Counted from the stretch's first letter, positions 16,873 to 25,713 are shown. The stretch is 64,000 nucleotides of DNA from Melioribacteraceae bacterium (GCA_019638015.1 JAHBUP010000001.1:372001-436000); one strand, 5' to 3'. Notes: generated by a model from the letters alone, not told the origin. Numbers and translations: made by a program.

Positions 16873-17727
16873 ATGTTTGTAATTATTGGAATTGCGGTAG
16901 TAACTATCGGTGTTATTGTTGGATATCTGGTAGCTGGAGGAAATCTTATACTGCTCATTCAGGTGTCTGAATTTATAACAATTGGTGCCGCGGCAATAGG
17001 GAGTTTGTTAATCGCATCCCCTTTATCCTTAATCAAATCAATGATTTCTTCAATTACCCATTCATTCAGCCATAAACCCCAAACAAAAGAAGATTACATC
17101 TCAATGCTCAAATCCTTTAGCGATCTATTTTTAATTGCCCAGAGAGAAGGATTACTTGCAATAGAAAAACATATTGAAGCTCCGGATAAAAGTGAGATTC
17201 TGAACAGAAGCAAAAATTTTATAAATAACGCCTACCGCAAAAATTTTTTCTGCGATACAATGAAGGTGATGTTAGCCGGGTCTGTGCCCCCTCATGAAAT
17301 GGAAGGATTGATGGACGCGGAAATTGAAACTTATGAAAAAGAGAGAAAACCAATTTATGAAGGTATAGCACGTGTAGGCGACTCACTTCCAGGATTAGGT
17401 ATAGTGGCTGCGGTATTGGGAATTATCGTAACTATGTCAAAGATAGGCGATGGAGCTGAAGCAGTTGGAGCTCACGTAGCTGCTGCCCTTGTTGGAACCT
17501 TTCTTGGTGTTTTATTGGCGTATGGATTTGTTAATCCTTTAGCGGCAAATATCGCTCACGGTATTGAAGAAGATGTACAGGACTTACATATTATTAAATC
17601 GTATGTGCTGGCTTATGCAAAAGGTAATCCTCCATTTGTTGCCGCTGAAATTGCGCGCCGTACAATTTTTAGTGATAGAAGACCAACTTTTAGTGAATTG
17701 GAAGGATCGCTCAGAGGTAAAAAATAA
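16873..17727 (+). CDS. motA: Flagellar stator protein MotA, second (E. coli-like) pair
   Basis: This 284-residue MotA is of the enterobacterial type: MFVIIGIAVVTIGVIVGYLVAGG, SEFITIGAAAIGSLLIASP, the cytoplasmic loop with LIAQREGLLAIEKHIEAP, and RVGDSLPGLGIVAAVLGIIVTM plus AALVGTFLGVLLAYGFVNPLA. The C-terminus RRTIFSDRRPTFSELEGSLRG is also of that branch. It differs clearly from the first MotA (14072), so the two were not made by recent duplication. The genome thus encodes two stators, which may use different ions or serve different loads. A GAGGGA ribosome site (16861-16866) precedes the ATG. Confidence 0.94.
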   Translation: MFVIIGIAVVTIGVIVGYLVAGGNLILLIQVSEFITIGAAAIGSLLIASPLSLIKSMISSITHSFSHKPQTKEDYISMLKSFSDLFLIAQREGLLAIEKHIEAPDKSEILNRSKNFINNAYRKNFFCDTMKVMLAGSVPPHEMEGLMDAEIETYEKERKPIYEGIARVGDSLPGLGIVAAVLGIIVTMSKIGDGAEAVGAHVAAALVGTFLGVLLAYGFVNPLAANIAHGIEEDVQDLHIIKSYVLAYAKGNPPFVAAEIARRTIFSDRRPTFSELEGSLRGKK

Positions 17728-17729
17728 TT

Positions 17730-18491
17730 ATGGATAATGAATCTGCCCCAATTATAAAAAAGGTTAAAAAAGTACATGGCGGGCATCATGGAGGCGCTTG
17801 GAAAGTAGCTTATGCCGATTTTGTTACGGCAATGATGGCTCTATTTATTGTACTTTGGATTTTGGGTCAGAGCGAAGAAGTAAAACAGGCCGTGGCAGGT
17901 TATTTCAAAGATCCGGTTGGTTTTTCAGACAAGAGTAAAAGTTTAATTGATGGTAAATCCAACCACTCACCTCTTGAACTTGAGTTAAATCAAGATGAAA
18001 TGAGGAAGGAAGCAGAGAGAAGAGAATTGGAACGAATGGCAGATAACTTAAAAGAAAATTTGGGCTCCGATACAGAACTGCTGGGGTTATCTGATCAAGT
18101 AAAAATTGAAATTGTTAAAGAGGGATTAAAAATTGAGTTAATTGATTCGGCTAGTGATGTGTTCTTTGATCTCGGAACATCAGAATTGAAAGTTGAAGGG
18201 AAAAGACTTCTCGAAAAAATTGGCGGTGAAATTGCGAAACTCGATAATAAAATTATAGTTGAAGGTCACACTGATTCGCGCCAATTTAATAATAAGGGAA
18301 CCGGATATACTAATTTTGAGCTTAGTTCAGAAAGAGCTCTTGCGGCTAAAAGATCTTTAGTTACCGGCGGACTTCCCGAATCCCATATCAATGAAATACA
18401 TGGTTACGCCGATACCAGGTTAAGAGATACCAATGATCCCTTTAGTTTTGTAAATAGAAGAATTTCTATTACCGTGAAATTTCAGCAATAG
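17730..18491 (+). CDS. motB: Flagellar stator protein MotB, second (E. coli-like) pair
   Basis: The 253-residue protein starts with a basic tail (IIKKVKKVHGGHHGGAWKVAYADFVTAMMALFIVLWILG), almost the textbook proton-type MotB plug and helix, with ion-binding Asp30. A linker rich in Glu/Arg (about 80-110) is followed by the OmpA-like domain (VEGHTDSRQFNNKGTGYTNFELSSERALAAKR). The tight 2-base gap from motA supports co-expression. The likeness to proton-driven MotB suggests H+ use, but this cannot be fixed from sequence alone. Confidence 0.94.
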   Translation: MDNESAPIIKKVKKVHGGHHGGAWKVAYADFVTAMMALFIVLWILGQSEEVKQAVAGYFKDPVGFSDKSKSLIDGKSNHSPLELELNQDEMRKEAERRELERMADNLKENLGSDTELLGLSDQVKIEIVKEGLKIELIDSASDVFFDLGTSELKVEGKRLLEKIGGEIAKLDNKIIVEGHTDSRQFNNKGTGYTNFELSSERALAAKRSLVTGGLPESHINEIHGYADTRLRDTNDPFSFVNRRISITVKFQQ

Positions 18492-18496
18492 TAATT

Positions 18497-18904
18497 ATGT
18501 TAAAAAAAATCATTATAGTAGAAGATGATGCCTTTCTTCAAGATTTTTACAAAGTATTTTTCAAAAAAATAGGCGGTGAAGTATTAATTCAGGAAAACGC
18601 CGATTTGATTCTTGCAGAAATAAGCAAAGGTGGTGTTGAGTTAGTTATAATGGATATCAACCTTAGAAATACTTATCTGAATAATCAGAGAATTGATGGA
18701 ATTAAATTTTCCAGATATATAAAAGAAACATTCAGGCATATAAGGGTACCAATTCTTCTTATCACCGCTTACCCTATTTCCAGCTTCGGAGATAACTTGC
18801 TTGAGGATAGTTTGGCCGATGACTATCTTGTTAAACCGATTGTAGATTATAATAAATTAGTTGATAAAATAAATAAACTGGTGATTTCGAAAAATGAAAG
18901 ATAA
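18497..18904 (+). CDS. Stand-alone response regulator receiver
   Basis: The 135-residue single receiver domain has the acidic pair in IIIVEDDAFLQDFYKVFFKK, the acceptor Asp in LVIMDINLRNTY, and the Lys in DDYLVKPIVDY. A longer than usual loop (RNTYLNNQRIDGIKFSRYI) follows the acceptor site. With no output domain it may act like CheY or as a phosphate sink. It overlaps the next regulator gene by 11 bases. Confidence 0.9.
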   Translation: MLKKIIIVEDDAFLQDFYKVFFKKIGGEVLIQENADLILAEISKGGVELVIMDINLRNTYLNNQRIDGIKFSRYIKETFRHIRVPILLITAYPISSFGDNLLEDSLADDYLVKPIVDYNKLVDKINKLVISKNER

Positions 18905-19547
18905 GGTACTAATAGTTGAAGATGAAAAGGATACAAGATTTATTCTTGAAAAACTTTTATCACGAAATAATTACGATGTAGCTTCTGCTGTAAATGGTGA
19001 AGAGGCAATTCAGGTATTAAAAACTTTTTCACCTAAAGTTATTGTTGCCGATTGGACTATGCCTGTGTTGGATGGACTAGCGCTCTGCAATATTTTAAAA
19101 GCCGATGAAAAATATAAATCTATTTACTTTATTATTCTTACTGCGCGTTCTTCCTTAAAAGATAGAATAATGGGACTTGATGTAGGCGCCGATGACTTTC
19201 TTGTTAAACCGGTTGAAAACCAGGAATTACTGGCAAGAATTAGATCTGGAATGAGAATTTTTAATCTTCAAAATGAATTAAGGAGCATTGAACATTCAAA
19301 AGCTGTGGTTGAGATGGCCTGCACAATTGGGCACAAGATTAATAACCCGCTGAGCAGTTTAATGCTTTCGGTTAAAAATATTGAAAATGAGTTGAGTGAA
19401 CCTGAAAAAGCAAAACTTAAGGAAGATCTCCAATCGGTAAATGAATCGTTAGATCGAATAAAAAAATTCGCAAATGAACTAATTACATTAGAAAATCCGC
19501 AAATAATAAATTATACCTCAGAAAAAAGGATGATTAAAACAGATTGA
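18894..19547 (+). CDS. Receiver domain fused to a lone DHp-like helix pair (no ATPase)
   Basis: Residues 1-122 are a full receiver (VLIVEDEKDTRFILEKLLSRNNYDVASAVNGEEA, acceptor in VIVADWTMPVLDG, and DDFLVKPVENQELLARIRSG). Residues about 130-205 form a helical hairpin with MACTIGHKINNPLSSLMLSVKNIENEL, in which His147 sits in a good H-box (HxINNPL). There is no catalytic ATPase domain: the protein ends 12 residues after the helices. It could be a phosphotransfer or dimer scaffold served by another kinase, such as the PAS kinase at 20244 or the pseudokinase at 4828. It ends the large operon, since a new promoter follows. Confidence 0.83.
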   Translation: MKDKVLIVEDEKDTRFILEKLLSRNNYDVASAVNGEEAIQVLKTFSPKVIVADWTMPVLDGLALCNILKADEKYKSIYFIILTARSSLKDRIMGLDVGADDFLVKPVENQELLARIRSGMRIFNLQNELRSIEHSKAVVEMACTIGHKINNPLSSLMLSVKNIENELSEPEKAKLKEDLQSVNESLDRIKKFANELITLENPQIINYTSEKRMIKTD

Positions 19548-19549
19548 GG

Positions 19550-19576
19550 TAAAGTAATTGCCAAATTCTACGATAA
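19550..19576 (+). promoter_or_regulatory. Sigma-28 (FliA) type promoter
   Basis: TAAA (19550-19553), exactly 15 bases, then TACGATAA (19569-19576) fits the TAAA-N15-GCCGATAA pattern of sigma-28 promoters, with six of eight -10 bases conserved. It has the same spacing as the flagellin promoter at 38802-38828 (TAAA-N15-TTCGATAA). The predicted start near 19583 leaves a short leader before the ATG at 19595. Confidence 0.65.
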
Positions 19577-19594
19577 TAAATCGGAGAATAAGGC

Positions 19595-20242
19595 ATGTTA
19601 GAAAAAATTGTAAATATTAATGCGGGTTCAGATTATAAAAACTCTACTAAACCCAGTAAATATTCTGTTGCTGGGCGTTATTTAACTGATTATCAAACCC
19701 ATTCAAATGATTCGGTGACGATTTCGCCGGCATCCTCATTCATAGCCAAAATTCATTGGCGCCTTAAACAAGTAAAAAAAGATGTTAATAAAGTTGAAAT
19801 AATATTCGATTTCGACAATTTTGAATTTCACACTATAATATCACCTTCCGAATTAATCCAGAGTCCCCACTTCAATTATCATATTAAAAAAAATCTCGAA
19901 GGATTGATGACAAAAGGAGAGCTTAATTTAACAGTTTCATCTGCTGTAGATAATATTTCTCACGAGTTTGAAATCAAGGATAAACTTTCGATCCTAAACA
20001 GTTTTGTTGAAGAAACATTAATGATTAGTGGAGATAAATACTTATTGAATGAGTCCGATTATAGTGTTAATACCATTTTTTACGCTTTAGTAAATGGACT
20101 TAAACCGGAGTTTGAATATCTAAATAACTGCTTGATTATATTTTTTGAAAAGCTGATGTCGACAAAAATAACTGTTCCAAATAATACTGCTGTGCATGGC
20201 AACACCCTGGTCCTAAAAAATTATGTAATTAAGAATATCTGA
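19595..20242 (+). CDS. Unknown protein, first gene of a sigma-28-type operon
   Basis: I do not recognise a family. The 215-residue protein has no signal peptide or membrane segment. The N-terminal 35 residues are rich in Ser, Thr, Tyr and Asn. A NDSVTISPASSFIAKIHWRLKQVKKD stretch then resembles the DxVxIS start of FlgM- or FlaG-like flagellar proteins, but the rest does not. The remainder alternates beta- and helix-like segments (VEIIFDFDNFEFHTIISPSELI, LSILNSFVEETLMISG). GGAG at 19583-19586 serves the ATG. Its promoter and the kinase gene one base downstream suggest a late flagellar or behaviour role. Confidence 0.75.
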   Translation: MLEKIVNINAGSDYKNSTKPSKYSVAGRYLTDYQTHSNDSVTISPASSFIAKIHWRLKQVKKDVNKVEIIFDFDNFEFHTIISPSELIQSPHFNYHIKKNLEGLMTKGELNLTVSSAVDNISHEFEIKDKLSILNSFVEETLMISGDKYLLNESDYSVNTIFYALVNGLKPEFEYLNNCLIIFFEKLMSTKITVPNNTAVHGNTLVLKNYVIKNI

Positions 20243-20243
20243 T

Positions 20244-22112
20244 ATGTCATTTTCAAACGATAATAAAAATATTGCCGAGAATCTGGATATTGATTTCGCA
20301 AGTTATACCGAACTGCCAAATAATAATCCTCTTGTAATTGTTGATTACAATATGCGCATCGACTATTGCAATGATTCATTCAAAACAAATTTTGGTCTTG
20401 GAATATCTGATTCTATAAACGATATGAAATCCAACCCGGAACTAATTTATCTGATTCAAGGCCTGAGTGCGAGCAAATATAAAAATATTACTGTTGATAT
20501 AAATCTTTCATCTGAAGTTGATGAAGCAATTAAAAGTTATTCTATTACTCTTGAGCGGGTATTGGTTAAGGGTAATCAATACTTTATGCTGATAATTGAA
20601 TCGCTAGAGCAGCGAAAAAAACTTGAGAATAGAGTAAATGCTCTTCATAATGCTTTAGATCATGGCAAACTCCCGATAATCATTCTCGATCATCAATTCC
20701 GAATATCATATGCTACAACTGCATTTGAATATTTGTTATCAAAAGAAATTGAAACAATATACCACCAGCCGATTGATTCAGTATTAAAAGGAGTACTTGA
20801 TAGTGAAGATTTGATAAAGTTTTGTGAGGCGCTTCAAAAATCAGAAAGCTGGAAAAGAGTAATTGCCATTAATGGAAGCAGGCAATTATCTTTTTGGGAG
20901 TTTACTCTGAGTTCTGTCTCACTTCAAAAAGATAAAGAGCCAAGATTCATTTTAACCGCAAGTAATTTAACTGAACACATTAATCAAACAAAAACTATTG
21001 AACGCTCGGAACGCAAACAGAAACAGATTATTAACAATATCTCTGATTTATTGCTAATCATTGAAAAGCACGATGAGAAAATATTATTCGAAAACGCAAA
21101 TGATAATTTTTGCAACTTTTTTGGGATAGATAAAAATCTAAGTCATTTGGTAAAACTAAGTGAAGTTATAAATGAAGATTTGGATAGTTTAATAATTCAG
21201 TCAATCAATCAAATCACATATCAGAACCGCAACTCTGCCACATTTACTTTTTTACACGAGAATGAACGACACTTCTCATGCAAGGTTACTCATATCAACG
21301 AGAAAATTTCTACGATTTTTATTATAACAATGACCGATAAAACTGATGAAATTAACTACCAGGAACAGTTAAAAAAGGCATATCAAAAAGAGATGATGGT
21401 TAATAAAATGAAGTCAGATTTTCTTGCTAATATGTCGCATGAAATTAGAACTCCATTCAACGCAATTATAGGATATTCCGAGATTATAGATGAAAGTGTA
21501 GCTGAAAATGATATAAAGATGGTAAAAGAGATTATGGATTCGATGAAAGAGGTATTGGGACGTGCACTAAATCTGTTTACTAATATTGTGGAAGTATCAC
21601 AAATTGAAGCTGGCGAGGTTGAACTTGAAAATGTTGAGCTCAACTGCAACCAGGTGGTTCGAAGTGTTTACAATAAAAATTATGAAGAGGTGATCAAAAA
21701 AAATCTTGAATTTAAACTTGATCTTGACGAAAGCGAATGCATTGTTGAGATTGACTGGATAAAATTAGAAAAGGTGCTGAACTCATTAATTGACAATGCC
21801 ACAAAGTATACCCCTACCGGGACAATATATATTGGGACAAAAAATCAAAAAGACAAAATAGAAATTATAGTTGCTGATAGTGGAGTTGGTATTGAGCAAT
21901 CTCAAATAGATAGAGTGCTAAAGCCATTTTCACAAGAAGTTGAAGGCTATACAAGACCATATGAGGGAGCCGGACTCGGACTAACTATAGCTTACAGACT
22001 TACCAAACTTATGAATGGGGACTTCGATATAATTAGTGAAAAGAATTTAGGAACAAAGGTTATATTATCTTTCCCACATGCATATTTAACTAGTTATTCT
22101 GGAGTTAAATAA
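20244..22112 (+). CDS. Soluble multi-PAS sensor histidine kinase
   Basis: The 622-residue protein has no membrane helices. Three PAS-like regions lie at about 25-125 (NPLVIVDYNMRIDYCNDSF), 135-245 (LPIIILDHQFRISYATTAFEYLL) and 260-370 (DLLLIIEKHDEKILFENANDNF). The DHp helix carries His399 in FLANMSHEIRTPFNAIIGYSEII, and the ATPase domain has NSLIDNATKYTP, DSGVGI and GAGLGLTIAYRL. It is therefore a complete, catalytically intact kinase. No receiver is fused, so it may phosphorylate stand-alone receivers at 18497 or 42703, or the REC-Hpt protein. It overlaps the next gene by one base. Confidence 0.92.
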   Translation: MSFSNDNKNIAENLDIDFASYTELPNNNPLVIVDYNMRIDYCNDSFKTNFGLGISDSINDMKSNPELIYLIQGLSASKYKNITVDINLSSEVDEAIKSYSITLERVLVKGNQYFMLIIESLEQRKKLENRVNALHNALDHGKLPIIILDHQFRISYATTAFEYLLSKEIETIYHQPIDSVLKGVLDSEDLIKFCEALQKSESWKRVIAINGSRQLSFWEFTLSSVSLQKDKEPRFILTASNLTEHINQTKTIERSERKQKQIINNISDLLLIIEKHDEKILFENANDNFCNFFGIDKNLSHLVKLSEVINEDLDSLIIQSINQITYQNRNSATFTFLHENERHFSCKVTHINEKISTIFIITMTDKTDEINYQEQLKKAYQKEMMVNKMKSDFLANMSHEIRTPFNAIIGYSEIIDESVAENDIKMVKEIMDSMKEVLGRALNLFTNIVEVSQIEAGEVELENVELNCNQVVRSVYNKNYEEVIKKNLEFKLDLDESECIVEIDWIKLEKVLNSLIDNATKYTPTGTIYIGTKNQKDKIEIIVADSGVGIEQSQIDRVLKPFSQEVEGYTRPYEGAGLGLTIAYRLTKLMNGDFDIISEKNLGTKVILSFPHAYLTSYSGVK

Positions 22113-23953
22113 TGCATGAAGTAATGGAAAAATATTCCAATGCTATTACTAGCGAGATGATGCAGAGTAATATGCTTAAACTGGCCAAGGAGCATTTCGG
22201 CATTGCTGTCAGAAGTGAATATGATTCTATTAATAGTATAAAAGAAAGTATTCGGTTTTTTGGATTAGACCTACCTCAGGATATTAAAGAAATATTTATT
22301 CCATTTGCGGAAGCCCCCATATTCTGGATTTATGAATCAACGATTCTAACTCAAATTGAAGATTTCCTAAAATTTAATATGGTGCGTGGTTCATTCAATG
22401 AAATTCACAGGTCAGTAAAGGAAAATTATTCGCGCTGGGTTACTACAAAGCTCAAAAGTGAAAAAGATTATTATGCTACAACCACTATTAATTTTATTGA
22501 AAGGGATATTAACAAGCACAACTTTTTTAAACTAATTTTGAAGGGAATCATATTTACTTATCAATCAACTTTCTACAGCCCATTAAAGGCGCAGGAGCAA
22601 TTTAATTTAGCACTTGAAATAGTTGATACAATAAGAATTAGTGAAGTTATCAAAAACGAGATAAAATATATAATTCAATTGTACATTGGTTTTAATTACC
22701 TAAAAGAGCAAAACTATGAATTAGCCAACGAATCGTTTAAAAACGCTTTAGATATTAAGCCGCACGGAAGCACCGCAAAATTTTATCATGCGTTAACGGA
22801 GATCAATTTAGGACATGAAGAATCGACCTATTATTTATTACGGGAGATTTTCAGTCAGGATCTCAATCATTTAAATCTTGCATTAAAAACTAATAATGCC
22901 GGTATGTTCAGTTATTTTTATAGAAATGCAATATTCTATAACGTATTTATGGAAAGAGAATTCTACAAGGCATATTCTATTATAAGTCAGATTTTGGAAG
23001 AATTTAAAATACATGATCCGAAGACTCTCATAGACTGCAAAGAAGCGATAGATAAATTAAAACACAAAAAATTTACCGATTTTCAAACCGAAGAGATTAA
23101 GAAATCAATTTCCTTTTTAGAAAAAACAGTTCAAACTTACTCTGGAGCTGAAAACACCCTGCTCTTTTCCATATTTATTGAATTCAAAGCTAAGCTGCAT
23201 TTAATTATTGAAAACTTGATTGCAGTGATCAAGCAAAATTATTATTCTGAAGTAAGTGACAAATTAAGGGGGTACGATAAAAGAATAGCTGAGAATTTGG
23301 ATGCTGAAAAAAGACTTATTACAGAATTGGAAAACTATAAAGTAAGGTCGAAAGAGCAACTGAATGAATCTCTTAAAATAATTCAGGAGAATTATGATCA
23401 GGAGATTATAGTGCTTGAAAATAGAATTGAGGATCTCCCTAATGTCGATCGATTTAATCCACGAGCGAGTATGTCGAGCAATATGATGGTTAATACCATA
23501 ATCGCATTTATTGTGTTTTTTATTGGAGGGGTTGCCGGATATTCAAATAAGATGGTACATGAGGTTTCTGAATTTAATTCCATATTTACTTTTGTTCTAC
23601 TATCCGGTTCAAAATGGGGAATCATCAGTTTTATTATCGGGTTATTTATCTCTATGATTATTTCGGGAATAGTGGTGCTTGACCGGTTCGATGAGAAACA
23701 GAAAATTTTGAAAAGAATAAATTATATAAAGCTTGAGAGAGAAAGAGCTTTAAAGGAACATAAAGAAGCTAGCGCTCATAAAGATAAAATTATGACTGAT
23801 AATTTTAATAATAGTATAGCCCTTCATAAACATAATGTAGCCGATTTAACACATCAAAGAAGTCAGATAGAAAAAAATCTGATTCAGGAAGCTGATGCCT
23901 CCATGAAACCCATAATAGATGAATTAACAAACCTCACCAAGGATAATGGCTAA
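22112..23953 (+). CDS. TPR/coiled-coil protein with two membrane helices
   Basis: I do not recognise a named family. The 613-residue protein starts in the stop of the kinase gene (TAATG). It is helical throughout, with a TPR-like stretch near residues 190-240 (YIGFNYLKEQNYELANESFKNALDIKPHG), coiled coil at about 385-450, two membrane segments at about 463-480 (TIIAFIVFFIGGVAGY) and 500-525 (WGIISFIIGLFISMIISGIVVLD), and a second coiled coil to the end. It may be a membrane scaffold for the adjacent kinase. The 3' end coincides with a repeated hairpin. Confidence 0.72.
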   Translation: MHEVMEKYSNAITSEMMQSNMLKLAKEHFGIAVRSEYDSINSIKESIRFFGLDLPQDIKEIFIPFAEAPIFWIYESTILTQIEDFLKFNMVRGSFNEIHRSVKENYSRWVTTKLKSEKDYYATTTINFIERDINKHNFFKLILKGIIFTYQSTFYSPLKAQEQFNLALEIVDTIRISEVIKNEIKYIIQLYIGFNYLKEQNYELANESFKNALDIKPHGSTAKFYHALTEINLGHEESTYYLLREIFSQDLNHLNLALKTNNAGMFSYFYRNAIFYNVFMEREFYKAYSIISQILEEFKIHDPKTLIDCKEAIDKLKHKKFTDFQTEEIKKSISFLEKTVQTYSGAENTLLFSIFIEFKAKLHLIIENLIAVIKQNYYSEVSDKLRGYDKRIAENLDAEKRLITELENYKVRSKEQLNESLKIIQENYDQEIIVLENRIEDLPNVDRFNPRASMSSNMMVNTIIAFIVFFIGGVAGYSNKMVHEVSEFNSIFTFVLLSGSKWGIISFIIGLFISMIISGIVVLDRFDEKQKILKRINYIKLERERALKEHKEASAHKDKIMTDNFNNSIALHKHNVADLTHQRSQIEKNLIQEADASMKPIIDELTNLTKDNG

Positions 23954-24086
23954 TAGTAGCCAGAAATTCAAATAAAATGATTGCCCAACAATAGATTACC
24001 TGAGTATAAAATTCTAATAGATTTTTCGCTTTTAACAATCCTCCTCTAGTTATCTCAAAAATATTTGAGATGGCTATTATTAGCCA
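23947..24086. repeat. Repeated TGGCTA-N4-TAGCCA hairpin and an adjacent inverted repeat
   Basis: The palindrome TGGCTA-ATAG-TAGCCA lies at 23947-23962, over the stop codon of the upstream gene, and TGGCTA-TTAT-TAGCCA at 24071-24086. Directly before the second copy is a further perfect stem, ATCTCAAA-AATA-TTTGAGAT (24052-24071). The 274-base gap from 23954 to 24227 holds nothing else I can name. The hairpins may form a weak transcription end without a T-run, or be operator-like or RNA-processing sites. Confidence 0.55.
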
Positions 24087-24227
24087 ACTAAACAAAGTTA
24101 ATTTTTGAAAATTGTATTAATAGGAAAAAAAGCTTATTTAATAATAAAAAAGAAGGAATTGAATCAATTGTTTGTGGCATAAAATTGTATGTATATAACT
24201 CAAAAATTTTCAGAACAGGATAAATTT

Positions 24228-24689
24228 ATGATTTTGGGATACGCAACAGGCGTTTTTGATTTATTCCATATTGGGCATTTGAACTTATTAAAGAATGCAA
24301 AAGCAATATTCGATAAACTAATAGTAGGTGTCACAACTGATGAATTGATGCTAAAATACAAAAATAAGAAAACAGTAATTCCCTTTAGTGAAAGATTTGA
24401 AATTGTTAGAAATATAAAATTTGTCGATGCGGTAATACCTCAAGAATCAATGAATAAATTTGAAGTATGGCAAAAACTGAAATTTGATGTAATGTTTGTT
24501 GGAGATGATTGGTTCCATACCGAAAAATGGGCGGAATATGAAAAACAGTTTGCTGAGGTTGGTGTTAGAATAATTTACTTCCCATATACAAAAGGCACAT
24601 CTTCTACTCTCATAAATAAAATTTTGATAGAGGAACGGGACCGAATCGAAATATCACAACATATCTATCCGGAGAGGGCAAATGTATAA
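24228..24689 (+). CDS. TagD-like glycerol-3-phosphate cytidylyltransferase family protein
   Basis: This nucleotidyltransferase makes CDP-activated alcohols or sugars from CTP. From ATG 24228 it has 153 residues beginning MILGYATGVFDLFHIGHLNLLKNAK, with the HxGH motif HIGH, then KTVIPFSERFEIVRNIKFVD, VGDDWFHTEKW and the signature TSSTLI near the end. An ATG at 24189 would add 13 poorly matching residues without a ribosome site, while AGGA lies 7 bases before 24228. TagD activates glycerol-3-phosphate; the exact substrate here is not fixed by sequence. It overlaps the next gene by 8 bases. The next but two gene product begins with a CDP-glycerol transferase-like module. Confidence 0.87.
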   Translation: MILGYATGVFDLFHIGHLNLLKNAKAIFDKLIVGVTTDELMLKYKNKKTVIPFSERFEIVRNIKFVDAVIPQESMNKFEVWQKLKFDVMFVGDDWFHTEKWAEYEKQFAEVGVRIIYFPYTKGTSSTLINKILIEERDRIEISQHIYPERANV

Positions 24690-25713
24690 TACATTTTGTC
24701 TAAGCTCTTTTCTTGCTTTTCGTTATGTTGTCAAAGATGGAATTAGTTGGAAAGATGGTGTCTCTCCGGTTTTGCCAAAACTAGGCAAAAAAGACCAGAC
24801 TGGCGTTTCTTCTGCTGATGAAATAGTGAACCATTTTAAGAATCAATTAAGCATTAATAAAAATACCGGGATATTACTAAGTGCGGGAATTGATTCCGCC
24901 ATTCTCGCCTCTTTTTTGCCTGCTGGTACTAAAGCTTATACTATTAGATTTATTGCTGAAGGATCAATTGATGAAACTGAGGGAGCTCGTGTCTTTGCTG
25001 ATAAATTGAACTTATCCCACAAAGTCGTTAAAGTTTATTGGGAAGATTATTTAGAGTTTTCTGATAATCTAATGAAATGGAAAATGTCCCCTCTACACGC
25101 TATTGAAGTGGCATTATATAAAGCCGCATTAGCTGCAAAACAAGATGGTATTGATCAGCTGATAGTTGGAAATGGAGCAGATAGTACATTTGGGGGGATG
25201 GACAAATTGCTCTCCCAAAATTGGACTTATGAAGAATTTAAAAAACGTTATACTTTTGTAGAGCCTTCCGAAGTATTGAAAAATTTTGAAGATTTGGACG
25301 AAGTTTATAGACCATATAAAAAAGATGACGGTATAGAAGTATCAGCTTTCTTAAAAACAGTTCATGGAATTGGAATTGTCCAAACATTTAACAATGCAAT
25401 TGAATCTGCTGGATGTAAAGTTTTGGCCCCCTATGAATCTTTATTCCTTAATGCATCTCTGGACATTGATAGAATTAGGCGCGGTGAATCTAAATACATA
25501 TTACGAAAAGTTTTTGAGAGTAGGTTTCCAGCTTTTTCCATTCCAGAAAAAATTCCATTCGCAAGACCAATGGATCAATGGTTGTCACATTGGAAGGGAC
25601 CAAGCCGTAAAGAATTTATATCTAACCTTGATATAAACAAATACACTGGTGAGCAAAAATGGATCATCTACTGTCTCGAAAGATTTTTGAACCTATTTGA
25701 AAGCCCTAAATGA
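24682..25713 (+). CDS. Asparagine synthetase-like ATP-dependent amidating domain, no glutaminase part
   Basis: The 343-residue protein corresponds to the C-terminal synthetase domain of AsnB. The PP-loop TGILLSAGIDSAILASFLP lies near residue 64, followed by TKAYTIRFIAEGSIDETEGARVFADKL and VGNGADSTFGGMDKLL. The N-terminal Cys2 glutamine amidotransferase domain is absent (it begins MYNTFCLSSFLAFRYV), so ammonia must come from elsewhere or another nucleophile is used. Such proteins in glycan loci amidate sugar or uronic-acid groups. It overlaps both neighbours (8 and 4 bases) and so is one unit with the cytidylyltransferase and the DUF362 gene. The substrate is unknown. Confidence 0.8.
   Translation: MYNTFCLSSFLAFRYVVKDGISWKDGVSPVLPKLGKKDQTGVSSADEIVNHFKNQLSINKNTGILLSAGIDSAILASFLPAGTKAYTIRFIAEGSIDETEGARVFADKLNLSHKVVKVYWEDYLEFSDNLMKWKMSPLHAIEVALYKAALAAKQDGIDQLIVGNGADSTFGGMDKLLSQNWTYEEFKKRYTFVEPSEVLKNFEDLDEVYRPYKKDDGIEVSAFLKTVHGIGIVQTFNNAIESAGCKVLAPYESLFLNASLDIDRIRRGESKYILRKVFESRFPAFSIPEKIPFARPMDQWLSHWKGPSRKEFISNLDINKYTGEQKWIIYCLERFLNLFESPK

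Noticed and set aside
24175..24191. Sigma-54-like TGGCAT before the cytidylyltransferase
   Set aside because: Spacing to the TTG is one base short (N4) and the -12 GC doublet is missing.
24189..24227. Earlier start of the cytidylyltransferase at 24189
   Set aside because: No ribosome site precedes it and the extra 13 residues lie outside the family; AGGA is seven bases before ATG 24228.
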